Assembly (NCBI RefSeq): GCF_000447295.1
Contig: NZ_KE650771.1
Span: 753,151-817,150, forward strand
Reading direction: 5' to 3'
DNA from: Fischerella sp. PCC 9431
GTDB lineage: Bacteria; Cyanobacteriota; Cyanobacteriia; Cyanobacteriales; Nostocaceae
DNA: 64,000 nt
Below the pieces are notes generated by a model. It was not told where the DNA came from and did not search any database. It saw only the letters and a list, made by a program, of their open reading frames with translations. Positions 26,609 to 36,444 of the stretch are shown one piece after another. How positions within the stretch are numbered: position 1 is the stretch's first letter; each line of letters starts with the position of its first letter. The translations under genes and the position numbers were made by a program.

Positions 26609-26871
26609 ATCTATCCTCCTGTGAAAAACCCTACTTAGAATATAGTAGGGTGGAGAATGTCTACGTGAAACATGGGGGACACGGGAGACTAATTTTTGAG
26701 AGTGATCGCAAATTTTCACGCATTCGCAATCACTCCAAAATGCTGATAAAAAAAGTAGTATTTAGTCGTGGAGACTGATAGGATGATGGGTCTTCCCTTC
26801 TTCCCCTGCTCTCCATATGTTTTAATTGGCATGATTTAGTTGCAACCTGGTATGAGTCAAGGGGAGAATAG

Positions 26872-28449
26872 ATGACACCTAAGCGGTTAGGTTTATTTTT
26901 ATTAACATTGTTAGCTGTTTTTGTTGCTGGTTCGTCTTTACTAAATAGTTGGCAAGAACCACAGTTCCAAAATAGTCTAGATCTTTATCAGACAAATATT
27001 GTCCTAGAAGCTTCCCAGTGGCAAGCCTCAGATAGCAAAGACGAGAATTTGCAAGCGGCGAAGGAAGCAATCATCGGTGAAAAACCCTTAGAAACAGCGA
27101 CTAAGCAGTATCAAGAAACACGGAAATCGGCTGAAACTAATCTGGAAAAAGCAAAAAAACAGTTGATAGATCTTAGTTCTCAACCTGTCACGACTCCCAC
27201 AACTCCTAAACCTCAACCCGAAATTCCTCCTGCGACTAATGCTTCTCGTTCAGTACAGCAAAAAGAATTACAAAAAACTATTGATCAACTACAAAAATCA
27301 ATTGCTGAGATCGATTTGCGCTTAGGAATTTTACAAGCGCAGCAAAAACAAACAGATGCAGCCCTCAAAAGTTGGAAGCAATTGCAGCAAAATTCCCAAG
27401 TTCAACCTGAGTTACGCGAAACTGCGACAGCGTTGAGTGGAATGTGGAGTAGTCCACCTCGCTTGCTTCCCAATGCTCAACAACTGATTCAAGATCATCT
27501 AGATGGCTGGTTTCGCTTTACTGCTTTGACTCAACTCTACCAACTCCAGCAACGTCAAGAAGCTGTCGCAAACCTGAAAATAGCAGAACAAAAAGCTGCT
27601 GAACAAGCTTTTGTGAAATTAGCGATTATTGGCACTATCCCAGCCTTGGGAGCTTTTATTGGTGTCGGGCTACTGATTTTTCTCATTGGTCAACGTGTTG
27701 TCAAGGGAAAAGCTAGTTTATTAGGGCAAAATGCTAACGTGAGTTGGTCAGTACCTTGGGATGGCGAAACAATCTTGCAAGTATTTGTCGTGGGTTTTTT
27801 CTTCATGGGACAAATATTGATCCCCATAGTGTTACAGTTACTTCCTATCCCTCGTTCTACAGAAAACCTGCGATTACAAGCATTCTATGTATTTTCAAGT
27901 TACATCTTAGTAGCATTGGGTGCGATATCGGTATTGTATTTATCTATTAAACGTTTTTTCCCTCTAGAATCTAATTGGTTTCGCTTCAACTTACGGGGTA
28001 AGTGGTTTTTATGGGGATTTGGTGGCTATTGTGCGGCGTTACCAGTAGTAGTAGTGGTATCCCTGATTAATCAACAAATATGGCAAGGTCAAGGCGGTAG
28101 TAATCCTCTGTTGCAATTAGCATTGAAAAGCCAAGATTCTGTAGCATTGGGTATATTTTTTGTAACTGCCGCGATCGCTGCTCCCTTATTTGAAGAATTC
28201 CTCTTTCGCGGTTTTCTGTTATCTTCTCTGACTCGCTATATGTCTGTGTGGTGGGCAATTATCACTAGTGCCTTTCTGTTTGCGATCGCTCACCTGAGTT
28301 TATCGGAAGTTTTACCACTGTTCGCCTTGGGAGTTGTTCTAGGGGTAGTTTACACGCGATCGCGTAACCTCCTTGCTCCCATGCTCCTTCACAGCCTGTG
28401 GAACAGTGGAACCCTACTTAGCTTATTTGTCCTCGGTAGTAGTAATTAG
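26872..28449 (+). CDS. CPBP-family intramembrane metalloprotease
   Basis: A 525-residue membrane protein. The N-terminal helix is followed by a Gln/Lys-rich coiled-coil region (roughly residues 40-245) with a Pro/Thr-rich break, then several membrane helices. The C-terminal third carries the CPBP (CAAX protease and bacteriocin-processing) motifs: E-E-F-L-F-R-G-F, F-A-I-A-H-L and a later H-S-L-W-N. The large N-terminal extension is a form seen in cyanobacterial and plastid members. Substrates are unknown. It is monocistronic as far as visible, with repeats on its 3' side. Confidence 0.88.
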   Translation: MTPKRLGLFLLTLLAVFVAGSSLLNSWQEPQFQNSLDLYQTNIVLEASQWQASDSKDENLQAAKEAIIGEKPLETATKQYQETRKSAETNLEKAKKQLIDLSSQPVTTPTTPKPQPEIPPATNASRSVQQKELQKTIDQLQKSIAEIDLRLGILQAQQKQTDAALKSWKQLQQNSQVQPELRETATALSGMWSSPPRLLPNAQQLIQDHLDGWFRFTALTQLYQLQQRQEAVANLKIAEQKAAEQAFVKLAIIGTIPALGAFIGVGLLIFLIGQRVVKGKASLLGQNANVSWSVPWDGETILQVFVVGFFFMGQILIPIVLQLLPIPRSTENLRLQAFYVFSSYILVALGAISVLYLSIKRFFPLESNWFRFNLRGKWFLWGFGGYCAALPVVVVVSLINQQIWQGQGGSNPLLQLALKSQDSVALGIFFVTAAIAAPLFEEFLFRGFLLSSLTRYMSVWWAIITSAFLFAIAHLSLSEVLPLFALGVVLGVVYTRSRNLLAPMLLHSLWNSGTLLSLFVLGSSN

Positions 28450-28585
28450 GGGATCGGGGATTGGGAATTGGGGATTGGGCATTAATCAGTTAAGAGTTAA
28501 CAGTTAACAGTGACCAGTTTAATTTGATAACTGATTAGTTGTCCCGCTTGTCCCCCTTTTCCCCGATCCCCGATCCCCGCATATG
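28446..28585. repeat. Inverted pair of heptamer arrays downstream of the CPBP gene
   Basis: A G-rich array (GGGGATCGGGGATTGGG at about 28448) and a C-rich array (CCCCGATCCCCGATCCCC at about 28560) face each other across about 85 bp. They are the same family as the arms around the four-helix-bundle gene at 9.6 kb, but enclose no gene here. Confidence 0.7.
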
Positions 28586-29303
28586 TCACAAAAATCTACC
28601 AACGGTATGTTGATATTAACTATAAAAAAATGCTAGCTTGAGAGAAAATACATATCTAATAAAAAACTCAAGCAATAAAGTTAAAAAAATAAAAAATTAG
28701 TATTTAGTGGCTCAGTATTGCTTATTTCCAGTTTTGGTTTGGGAATACTAGCTTCTGAATTCCGTGTTCACGTAAGTGATTACAGAAAATTTACACAAAT
28801 GAGTTTGTAATTAATTGCTTGACTAGACTTAGAAAACCATGAGCAAAAAGCTGCTTGAATAAGTGGTCTACGTTAATTTTAGTCAGTATCCTGAAATTAT
28901 TGCCGCGAAAATAAAAAAGTCCGGAAATGATACTGTCTGATGTGTAAAAAGTAGTACGACGCAATTGTTGGATGATGATAGCTGTTAATTCTGTCAAACA
29001 GAGTTTCAGAGCTTAAGATTCAAAACATTTGTGTAGCAGTTTTTTGTTGCTATTCAAAATATTTTTTTGGAGATACCTAGTTTCAGGCTATGTCTAAACA
29101 TTTATCTCCTTAAAAAGCGTACTTGCCATTTCAAGTTACGCGACCTCTACATATTTACTTTTAACAGTATTTTTACTGAAAAAAAAGTAAAAAATTGTTT
29201 ATTTTACAGAAACATAGTGAAAATAAGATAGTCAGTAGATTTACTTTTTGCTAAAAATATAGAATTTCAATTTATACATAACTTAGAAAGGAGCAGCACT
29301 TAT
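28586..29303. other. AT-rich gene-free region
   Basis: No supported gene. A 68-codon minus-strand frame at 28791-28997 has no recognisable family and low gene-likeness. The TM2 gene promoter should lie near the 3' end, where AGAAAGGAGC provides its ribosome-binding site. Confidence 0.4.
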
Positions 29304-29579
29304 ATGGCAAATCTCAACCCCAGTCATGCCACCAAACAACTATTAGCTGGGTACAGTGGCATTATTTTAGGAGGTCTCGGTATTCATAAGTTTGTTTTGG
29401 GTTATACCGTGGAGGGCTTTATTATGCTCGTCATTTCTTTAGTGGGAGGTTATTTTACTTACGGCTTAACCTTATTCATCATGCAGCTTGTGGGTTTGCT
29501 AGAAGGAATGATCTACCTCAACAAGTCCTACAACCAATTTGTTGACACTTACTTTGTTAACAAACAAGGTTGGTTTTAA
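29304..29579 (+). CDS. TM2-domain membrane protein
   Basis: A 91-residue protein with two membrane segments joined by a short turn, matching the TM2 domain: L-L-A-G-Y-S-G-I-I-L-G-G-L-G-I-H-K-F-V-L-G at the first helix and G-L-T-L-F-I-M-Q-L-V-G-L-L-E-G at the second. The start is supported by a GGAG ribosome-binding site. The biochemical role of bacterial TM2 proteins is not established. Confidence 0.85.
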   Translation: MANLNPSHATKQLLAGYSGIILGGLGIHKFVLGYTVEGFIMLVISLVGGYFTYGLTLFIMQLVGLLEGMIYLNKSYNQFVDTYFVNKQGWF

Positions 29580-29678
29580 TTAATTGTTTATTGTTGGTTG
29601 TTGGTTATTAGTAATTAGTGGTTTTTAACCATGCTCAATGCCCAATCCCCAATGCCCAATCCCCATCTGCCTACCAAC

Positions 29679-29894
29679 ATGCTAATTATCAAACGTAAGT
29701 ATATATCTTTAGTATTTTTTGCTTTATTAGGATTGGTATACTTTACTACTATATCTAATTTAGATATAAATCCTTTTTTCAGAAGTCAAATTGCTTTGAT
29801 GCCAACACAGTTGGCTGTCATCATCTATTGGACATATCTGCGCTGGAGCCGTAAAGAATCGCCTGAGTCAAGAAATAGGGGTGTAGGGGTATAG
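29679..29894 (+). CDS. Small two-helix membrane protein, unknown
   Basis: A frame of about 71 residues with two hydrophobic stretches (Y-I-S-L-V-F-F-A-L-L-G-L-V-Y-F and Q-L-A-V-I-I-Y-W-T-Y-L). The ATG at 29679 is preferred because the upstream part of the longer frame (from 29631) is coded by CCCAATG heptamers. The 3' end also runs into GTGTAGGGG repeats. No family is recognised. Confidence 0.4.
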   Translation: MLIIKRKYISLVFFALLGLVYFTTISNLDINPFFRSQIALMPTQLAVIIYWTYLRWSRKESPESRNRGVGV

Positions 29895-30254
29895 GGTGTA
29901 AAGGTGTAGGGGAATCGTTATTAATATTGAACAGACCTAACAAATGTGAACTTTGGGGCTACATTAGCCTACTTACACCCGTCCCATAAGGGCTTGTTCA
30001 TCAACTTAATAAAAATTCATATTTTTGACAACAAGTCGTTGTTGCGAATTTCGCCTACTCTCGAATATAGAGGTGCGGTTTAGCTGTACTTTTAGACTGA
30101 TTGCAAAAGAGCCATAGGTACTCTTATTGGAAAAGGTAAAAGGTAAAGACTTCTTAATTCTTATAACTCTTACACTTGACAACTAAACTTTTTCCTGGAT
30201 TTTGCAAGAAGTCTGTAAGGCGTTGATGTTTCGTAACAAATTCAAATTTATTCC
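29895..30254. other. Gene-free region upstream of the copper ATPase
   Basis: Short GTGTAGGGG-type repeats at the left end; otherwise unremarkable. It should contain the ATPase promoter. I could not identify a metal-regulator operator. Confidence 0.4.
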
Positions 30255-32765
30255 ATGCAACTTGTCCCAAAAACGAACCTTTCCTCAGAATTAACTCCCA
30301 TAACCGAGAAAATCATCTTAGATGTGGGGGGTATGAAATGTGGTGGCTGTGTCAAGGCTGTTGAACGACAGCTAGCTCAATCTCCTGGAGTGAAGAGTGC
30401 TAGTGTAAATTTGGCAACAGAAATTGCTGTCGTAGAGCTAGAAGTTGGTGTAATGGATGCAGATGCACTAGCACAGCAATTGACCTCAGCTGGATTTCCA
30501 TCTCAACTCAGGCAAGCAAGCGGGAAATTTACCGATGAAAATCAAGGCAACACAGATCCAGCAGAACGACAGCGCCAAGAGATTCAGTCTGCACGTAGGC
30601 AGTTGATAATTGCTGCATTACTGCTGGTGCTGTCAACTATTGGACATTTGGGCAACATTGGTGGGATTGTACTACCTGTTTTGCATAACATTTGGTTTCA
30701 CTGCGGATTAGCCACGGTAGCGTTACTTATTCCTGGACGCTCGATTTTGATAGATGGTTGGGTGAGTTGGCGCCGGAATACACCCAATATGAACACTCTC
30801 GTTGGCTTGGGGACACTGATCGCCTACACAGCTAGTTTGGTTGCTCTGTTGTTTCCTCAGCTTGGTTGGGAATGCTTCTTTGATGAGCCTGTGATGATGT
30901 TGGGCTTTATTTTATTGGGAAGAACATTAGAAAAACAAGCAAGAGGTCGAGTTACTGCTGCGTTTAAAAACTTGCTAGATCTCCAACCCCAGGTAGCAAG
31001 ATTGATTGCCAAAGGAGCTGTAGAAACGGGCGATCGCGCGTCTGTACAACCCGCCATGAGCGAGATTATAGAAATTCCTGCGGAACAAGTGCGTGTAGGT
31101 GAGTGGTTACAAGTTCTACCAGGAGACAAAATTCCAGTTGATGGCGTAGTAATAGATGGTCAAACAACTGTTGATGAGTCAATGCTGACTGGGGAAGCTG
31201 TACCAGTGCTGAAGCAAAAGCAAGATACAGTGACAGCTGGAACACTCAACCAATCAGGAGCGATCGCAATTGAAGCAACACGCACAGGCAGCGATACTAC
31301 TTTGGCACAAATTGTTGCCCTCGTGGAAGCAGCACAAACTCGAAAAGCACCTGTACAGAAATTAGCAGATACAGTTGCTGGATACTTTACCTACGGCGTA
31401 CTAGCGACGGCTGTATTGACATTTTTGTTTTGGTACTTTATCGGCACTCATGTTTGGCAAGATGTCACTATATCCCCCAGTATGGATATGGTGGACATGG
31501 TGGATATGGCTCATCATTCTGGTGGTGTAGCTGTACCGATTTATCATTCTCCGCTATTAATAAGCTTGAAGTTAGCAATTGCGGTCATGGTGGTATCGTG
31601 TCCTTGTGCTTTGGGACTAGCCACACCTACGGCGCTTTTGATGGGAACTGCGATCGCTGCTGAACGAGGTTTATTAATCAAAGGTGGTGATGTTTTAGAA
31701 AAAGTCCACCAGATGAATACCATTGTTTTTGATAAAACAGGTACTCTGACAACTGGTAATCCAACGGTAACGGATTGTGTGGTTTTAGAAAGAAGACAAG
31801 GGGGACAAGGAGAATTATTTAACAAGTCTCTTCCCAATGCCCCATGCCCAATGCCCAATGCCCAATACCTCTTACAACTCGCAGCTGCGGTCGAAAGTGG
31901 TACTTGTCATCCTCTGGCGAACGCAATTCGCAATCAAGCACAGCAGCAAGAGTTAGTAATTCCAGCAGCTACTGACTTTCACACAGAAGCAGGACTTGGT
32001 GTTTCTGCTGTGGTTGAAGGAAATTTAGTCCTGTTGGGAAATTGGGATTGGTTGAGTTGGCATGGAATTGCTGTTGATGAAGATGTACGCAAGCAGGCAC
32101 AGACATTAGCAGAAAATGGTAAAACTGTTGTAGCGGTGGCAATTTCCGGAATAGTCACCGGACTTATTGCTATTCAAGACACTCTCAGACCAGATGCAAA
32201 AGCAGCTGTAGACAAATTGCGGCAGATGGGACTACGGGTTATGCTTCTCAGTGGTGATACACCAGCAGCTGCGATCGCTATTGCCAATCAATTAGGACTA
32301 GAAACTGTTGATGTCATGGCGGGTGTACCTCCAGCCAAGAAAGCAAATGTCATACAATCTCTTCAAAATGGCGAGATGGAAACAGCTGCTAATCCCAAAT
32401 CCGTAGTCGCAATGGTAGGAGATGGGATCAACGATGCTCCGGCTTTGTCTCAAGCAGATATTGGTATTGCCTTACACACAGGTACAGATGTGGCGATCGA
32501 AACGGCTGATATTGTCTTGATGCGAAATTGTTTAACCGATGTAGTTGAATCAATTCAACTGAGTCGGGTGACTTTCAACAAAATTCGCCAAAATTTGTTT
32601 TGGGCTTTTGCATATAATACATTGGGAATTCCCTTAGCAGCTGGTGTGCTGCTACCCAGTTTGCATTTTGTCCTTAGTCCTGCTAGCGCTGCGGCTTTAA
32701 TGGCTTTTAGCTCGGTTAGTGTCGTTACCAATTCCCTCTTACTACGGCGATTTGCTCATCGCTAA
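30255..32765 (+). CDS. Copper-transporting P1B-type ATPase
   Basis: An 836-residue heavy-metal ATPase. The N-terminal HMA domain carries G-G-M-K-C-G-G-C (Cys29, Cys32). The membrane metal site is C-P-C-A-L-G-L-A-T-P-T-A, the phosphorylation loop is D-K-T-G-T-L-T-T-G, the nucleotide-binding H-P lies in G-T-C-H-P-L-A, and the hinge is G-D-G-I-N-D-A-P-A-L. CPC with this HMA indicates Cu(I), as in CtaA or PacS, which deliver copper to or across thylakoid or plasma membranes; which of the two is not clear. Residues coded by about 31789-31868 (including N-A-P-C-P-M-P-N-A-Q) are an in-frame heptamer-repeat insertion after the phosphorylation motif. A Met/Asp repeat (D-M-V-D-M-V-D-M-A-H-H) fills a loop before the CPC helix. 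Confidence 0.93.
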   Translation: MQLVPKTNLSSELTPITEKIILDVGGMKCGGCVKAVERQLAQSPGVKSASVNLATEIAVVELEVGVMDADALAQQLTSAGFPSQLRQASGKFTDENQGNTDPAERQRQEIQSARRQLIIAALLLVLSTIGHLGNIGGIVLPVLHNIWFHCGLATVALLIPGRSILIDGWVSWRRNTPNMNTLVGLGTLIAYTASLVALLFPQLGWECFFDEPVMMLGFILLGRTLEKQARGRVTAAFKNLLDLQPQVARLIAKGAVETGDRASVQPAMSEIIEIPAEQVRVGEWLQVLPGDKIPVDGVVIDGQTTVDESMLTGEAVPVLKQKQDTVTAGTLNQSGAIAIEATRTGSDTTLAQIVALVEAAQTRKAPVQKLADTVAGYFTYGVLATAVLTFLFWYFIGTHVWQDVTISPSMDMVDMVDMAHHSGGVAVPIYHSPLLISLKLAIAVMVVSCPCALGLATPTALLMGTAIAAERGLLIKGGDVLEKVHQMNTIVFDKTGTLTTGNPTVTDCVVLERRQGGQGELFNKSLPNAPCPMPNAQYLLQLAAAVESGTCHPLANAIRNQAQQQELVIPAATDFHTEAGLGVSAVVEGNLVLLGNWDWLSWHGIAVDEDVRKQAQTLAENGKTVVAVAISGIVTGLIAIQDTLRPDAKAAVDKLRQMGLRVMLLSGDTPAAAIAIANQLGLETVDVMAGVPPAKKANVIQSLQNGEMETAANPKSVVAMVGDGINDAPALSQADIGIALHTGTDVAIETADIVLMRNCLTDVVESIQLSRVTFNKIRQNLFWAFAYNTLGIPLAAGVLLPSLHFVLSPASAAALMAFSSVSVVTNSLLLRRFAHR

Positions 32766-32778
32766 TACAAAAACATAA

Positions 32779-32805
32779 AAACCTCTCCTTGTTGCGGAGA
32801 GGTTT
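32779..32805 (+). terminator. Hairpin terminator after the copper ATPase
   Basis: AAACCTCTCC-ttgttgc-GGAGAGGTTT, a perfect 10-bp stem 14 bp after the stop. The T tract is short and interrupted, so termination may be partial. Confidence 0.7.
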
Positions 32806-33261
32806 ACCAAAATTATTAAAGTCATTGGCTTTCATGTATTTCATATAAATTTTTTGTAGGATATTTAGCTTTAATATTTTAGAAAAGTGAATATCCGTTC
32901 TGCCTGTCTCAGGTTAAACTAAATCGATAGCACTATTTACAAGAAAATATAGTCCTAAGATTTATCTGTAGGGACGGCACTCAATGTGGCGACGCTATGA
33001 GAGCCATCCGTGCCTCGTCAATCCAAAATCTATAGACGCACTTCGTGCGGCTAACTTTGGTAGGCGCGTTAGCGACAGGCGGGCCAGTAGCTATTCTGTG
33101 TCTACTCGACAGAGTAATCTAAAATACAAAATTGTTTGACTCTATTTCCAGAGCGCCAGTAAAGGCAACTGTAGATACTAAAGATACTAAGGAGTAAAAC
33201 ATAACATTGCTGTTTGATTCTTAGTTATTACTATGAAGTAGCACAGACTCTGATTGAGAGA
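32806..33261. other. Gene-free region with a GC-richer repeat-like block
   Basis: No supported gene. The block at about 32968-33100 is clearly GC-richer than its surroundings and contains CGCAC-ttc-GTGCG. It looks like an inserted dispersed repeat. The FHA gene promoter should follow it. Confidence 0.4.
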
Positions 33262-33765
33262 ATGGCAGAAAACGATTCTAAACAATTCTTAATTAATAAG
33301 ACTTCAACCGATTATAGTAACGATTTGTCAATGGCAGCAGAAAACTATGAAAGCCATATACTGATTGTGGAAGACGATCAAGGACGTAAGGAATTTACTC
33401 TAGAGCGTCCGATTTATTCCATTGGTCGAGATCGGGAATGTGACATCCGTTTAGTTTCACAATTCGTCTCGCGCCGTCATGCCACATTAGTCAGATTACC
33501 CAGAAGCGATCGCGGCAATAGTCATTATTATCGAATTATTGATGGCGACGCTAGAGGCAAGCCTAGCTCAAATGGTTTGATGATTAATGGGCGCAAGCTC
33601 TCAGCATATGATCTGAAAAATGAAGACGAAGTTGTTTTTGGTCCTCAAGTACGTGGCATCTATTATCTGTTAAAACGTGATACAGTGCCACCTGGTCAGA
33701 CTGATGCCAGCGAGTATGATATTACACTTATTAACCCTGGTATGACAGAAGATTTAGAAGACTGA
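33262..33765 (+). CDS. FHA-domain protein
   Basis: A protein of about 167 residues with one forkhead-associated domain, which binds phosphothreonine peptides. The core is visible as Y-S-I-G-R-D-R-E-C-D-I-R-L, V-S-R-R-H-A-T-L and S-S-N-G-L-M-I-N-G, preceded by about 45 non-conserved residues and followed by an acidic tail (T-E-D-L-E-D). The ATG at 33262 is chosen over the upstream TTG at 33214. Partners are probably Ser/Thr kinase targets, but no kinase gene is nearby. Confidence 0.88.
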   Translation: MAENDSKQFLINKTSTDYSNDLSMAAENYESHILIVEDDQGRKEFTLERPIYSIGRDRECDIRLVSQFVSRRHATLVRLPRSDRGNSHYYRIIDGDARGKPSSNGLMINGRKLSAYDLKNEDEVVFGPQVRGIYYLLKRDTVPPGQTDASEYDITLINPGMTEDLED

Positions 33766-33876
33766 AAAGTTGGTTGGTCTATCGTTGCTCTAAATTATGT
33801 TCTGTCACATTTGGCTATAAGCTAGCTTGGCACGAAGCTAGCTGTAGCAGATGCCCTTGGTTACAAACATTTTTAA

Positions 33877-34224
33877 TTATCCTGCAAGGCTTTGAATCAG
33901 ATGCCAATTACGGTTATCTTCAATTGCCTGCTTAATATACTCAAAGACCTGCCGACAGTGATTATCTAACTGGAGTGGTAGTTCCTGGTTTTTAATCACA
34001 ATACTCATTCTGGTTTCAGTTTCAGTAGCTGTGCTTTTATCAATCAGTACTTCTACTGTCACCATTTTGGAGTAAGAAACAGTACCGACTATCTCACGTG
34101 CCATGATGTAATCCAATGTATAGTACTGTACATCCAGGTTGCAGTCTTGTAGCAGTTCTATAAGTAACGGCTGGAGATGGTTAATAGGAATAGAAAGAAT
34201 GAACGAACAGGTATAGCGAGCCAT
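33877..34224 (-). CDS. Conserved cyanobacterial hypothetical protein
   Basis: A 115-residue soluble protein. Its alternating pattern (M-A-R-Y-T-C-S-F-I-L-S-I-P, then V-T-V-E-V-L-I-D and M-S-I-V-I-K-N) suggests a mixed alpha/beta fold, ending in a helix (V-F-E-Y-I-K-Q-A-I-E-D). I do not recognise a named domain. It is convergent with the FHA gene. Confidence 0.7.
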   Translation of the reverse strand: MARYTCSFILSIPINHLQPLLIELLQDCNLDVQYYTLDYIMAREIVGTVSYSKMVTVEVLIDKSTATETETRMSIVIKNQELPLQLDNHCRQVFEYIKQAIEDNRNWHLIQSLAG

Positions 34225-34483
34225 AATAGCCCCACGCCTTGTAACACTTTGTCCATCCTATATATCGAACCATCTTAAACGCAAGTCATAGGATTTTGGA
34301 TTTTAGACTTCGTCGTGAGCCTCAGCCGAACGATTTTGGATTGAAAATTAGGTTTTAGATCTGGATTAGTGTCAAACAATTTTTAAATTAGATTAAGTAG
34401 TTGCTGGTTGTTTTAAATGCGCCAGCCCTTGTTTTCATGTGGGATACAAAAACTTTAAAATAGGGGTTGATAGAGGTTAAATC

Positions 34484-35404
34484 ATGAAAGTAGCAGTAAG
34501 TGGTGGAACAGGATTTGTCGGTAGTCGCTTGGTAGAACAGCTCCACAAAGATGGTAATAGAGTATTGGTGTTAACTCGTAATATCGCCCATGCTCAAAAG
34601 GTTTTTCCTAGCCAAGCTTTTCCTAATGTAGAAATTATTGCTTATACACCAACAGTATCTGGCAGTTGGCAAGAGGCGATCGCCACATGTGATGGTGTAG
34701 TTAATTTGACGGGTGAACCCATAGGTGAGGGACGGTGGACACCACAACGAAAACAAGAAATTCTTAATAGCCGTAAACTGACTACTCAAAAAATCGTGGA
34801 AGCAATAACCAAGGCTAACTCTAAACCTAGTGTTCTAGTTAACGCCTCTGCTATTGGTTATTACGGTACTAGCGAAACCGCTACTTTTGATGAAACAAGC
34901 CCATCTGGTAACGATTTTCTCGCCCAAGTTTGTCAAGCTTGGGAAGCAGAAGCCACAAAAGTCACAGAAGCTGATGTCAGACTTGTAATTCTACGATTCG
35001 GGATTGTTTTGGGTCTGGGTGGAGCCTTGGGTAAAATGATCACACCCTTCAAACTTTTTGCTGGTGGGCCTATTGGTAGTGGTAAACAGTGGTTTTCCTG
35101 GATTCACATAGATGATTTAGTCAAGCTGATTATCCAAGCTTTAACTAATTCAGAAATGTCGGGCGCGTATAATGCTACAGCCCCTCATCCTATCCGCATG
35201 TCAGAGTTATCCACAACGATGGGCAAAGTAATGCATCGTCCTTCTTGGTTGCCTGTTCCTAATTTTGCCATAGAAGCGCTTTTAGGAGACGGAGCGATAG
35301 TAGTTTTAGAAGGGCAAAAAGTCCTTCCTAAACGCACCCTAGAAAGTGGGTTTAATTTTCAGTATCCTAATTTGCAACCAGCTCTAGAAACAATTCTTCA
35401 GTGA
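34484..35404 (+). CDS. TIGR01777-family NAD-dependent epimerase/dehydratase-like protein
   Basis: A 306-residue short-chain dehydrogenase-like protein. The Rossmann motif is at the extreme N-terminus (V-S-G-G-T-G-F-V-G-S-R-L), and the family-typical N-L-T-G-E-P-I-G-E-G-R-W and S-A-I-G-Y-Y-G follow. The C-terminal part (M-S-E-L-S-T-T-M-G and L-P-K-R-T-L-E-S-G-F) matches DUF1731. Family members are sometimes called cell-division inhibitor SulA homologues, but the activity is not established. Confidence 0.88.
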   Translation: MKVAVSGGTGFVGSRLVEQLHKDGNRVLVLTRNIAHAQKVFPSQAFPNVEIIAYTPTVSGSWQEAIATCDGVVNLTGEPIGEGRWTPQRKQEILNSRKLTTQKIVEAITKANSKPSVLVNASAIGYYGTSETATFDETSPSGNDFLAQVCQAWEAEATKVTEADVRLVILRFGIVLGLGGALGKMITPFKLFAGGPIGSGKQWFSWIHIDDLVKLIIQALTNSEMSGAYNATAPHPIRMSELSTTMGKVMHRPSWLPVPNFAIEALLGDGAIVVLEGQKVLPKRTLESGFNFQYPNLQPALETILQ

Positions 35405-35511
35405 ACGGTCATTTTGCTCCAATCAATAGGAGAAAGTAAGAAAAGCTTCAGATTTAGCCCCCGCAGTTTGCATTATCCTATTCTCAAACAGGTTGAGTCC
35501 AGAAATACGCC

Positions 35512-36285
35512 ATGTGTCAACTGCTAGGAATGAATTGCAATACTCCCACAGATATTTGCTTTTCTTTTGAAGGCTTTGCGGCACGGGGGGGAAAAACTGA
35601 TGATCACCGCGATGGTTGGGGTATTGCTTTTTTTGAGGGCAAAGGGTGTCGAATGTTCATTGACGCTAAACCCTCAATTAATTCTCCCATAGCAGAGTTA
35701 GTTCGATGCTATCCGATTCACTCCACCCATGTAATAGCCCATATTCGCAAAGCAACTCAAGGTGAAATTGTTCTCGAAAATTGCCATCCCTTTCGTCGGG
35801 AATTGTGGGGACAATATTGGGTATTTGCCCACAATGGTGATTTACCAGAATTTAATCCTACGGGTATGCAATATTATCATCCTGTAGGTAATACTGATAG
35901 CGAAAAAGCTTTCTGCTTGATTTTAGAAACCATACGTCAAACTTTTCCTGAAGGTAGACCCTCTCTGGAAAAAATATATGCCGTCTTAAGAGAGATTACT
36001 GATCATATTTCAGAAAAAGGTACTTTTAATTACTTATTATCAGATGGCGAATACTTTTTTACTCACTGTTCTACAAAACTTTGCTACATAATCAGACAAG
36101 CTCCTTTTGCTGCTGCTCACCTGATTGATCAAGATGTGACAGTAGATTTTAGTGAATTGACAACTCCAAGCGATCGCGTTGCTGTGATTGCTACGACTCC
36201 CCTCACCGATAACGAAGTTTGGACACCCATCAAACCGGGGGAATTGCTGACATTTCAAGATGGTTTACCTTTGAAGTTAAGTTAA
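35512..36285 (+). CDS. Class II glutamine amidotransferase (YafJ-like)
   Basis: A 257-residue stand-alone class II amidotransferase domain. Cys2 is the N-terminal nucleophile after Met removal (M-C-Q-L-L-G-M-N). D-D-H-R-D-G-W-G-I-A-F-F, H-I-R-K-A-T-Q-G and F-A-H-N-G-D-L are family signatures for glutamine binding. No synthase domain is fused, so the ammonia acceptor is unknown. It is probably cytoplasmic. Confidence 0.88.
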   Translation: MCQLLGMNCNTPTDICFSFEGFAARGGKTDDHRDGWGIAFFEGKGCRMFIDAKPSINSPIAELVRCYPIHSTHVIAHIRKATQGEIVLENCHPFRRELWGQYWVFAHNGDLPEFNPTGMQYYHPVGNTDSEKAFCLILETIRQTFPEGRPSLEKIYAVLREITDHISEKGTFNYLLSDGEYFFTHCSTKLCYIIRQAPFAAAHLIDQDVTVDFSELTTPSDRVAVIATTPLTDNEVWTPIKPGELLTFQDGLPLKLS

Positions 36286-36444
36286 ACTCTCTACTCGCGC
36301 ACGACAATTAAAGACTCATCGACTTGGATTGCTCAACTTGCCGGGTTTTCTATCCTCCCCTACATAACTGCTTGCTTTAGTCTAAACTCCAGTGTTAAGA
36401 AAGATGTTTATAATGCATAGGGCTTTGGGTAGGGGAGGATCAAT

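Noticed and set aside
28791-28997. 68-codon minus-strand frame in AT-rich DNA
   Set aside because: No family, no signal and no clear ribosome-binding site.
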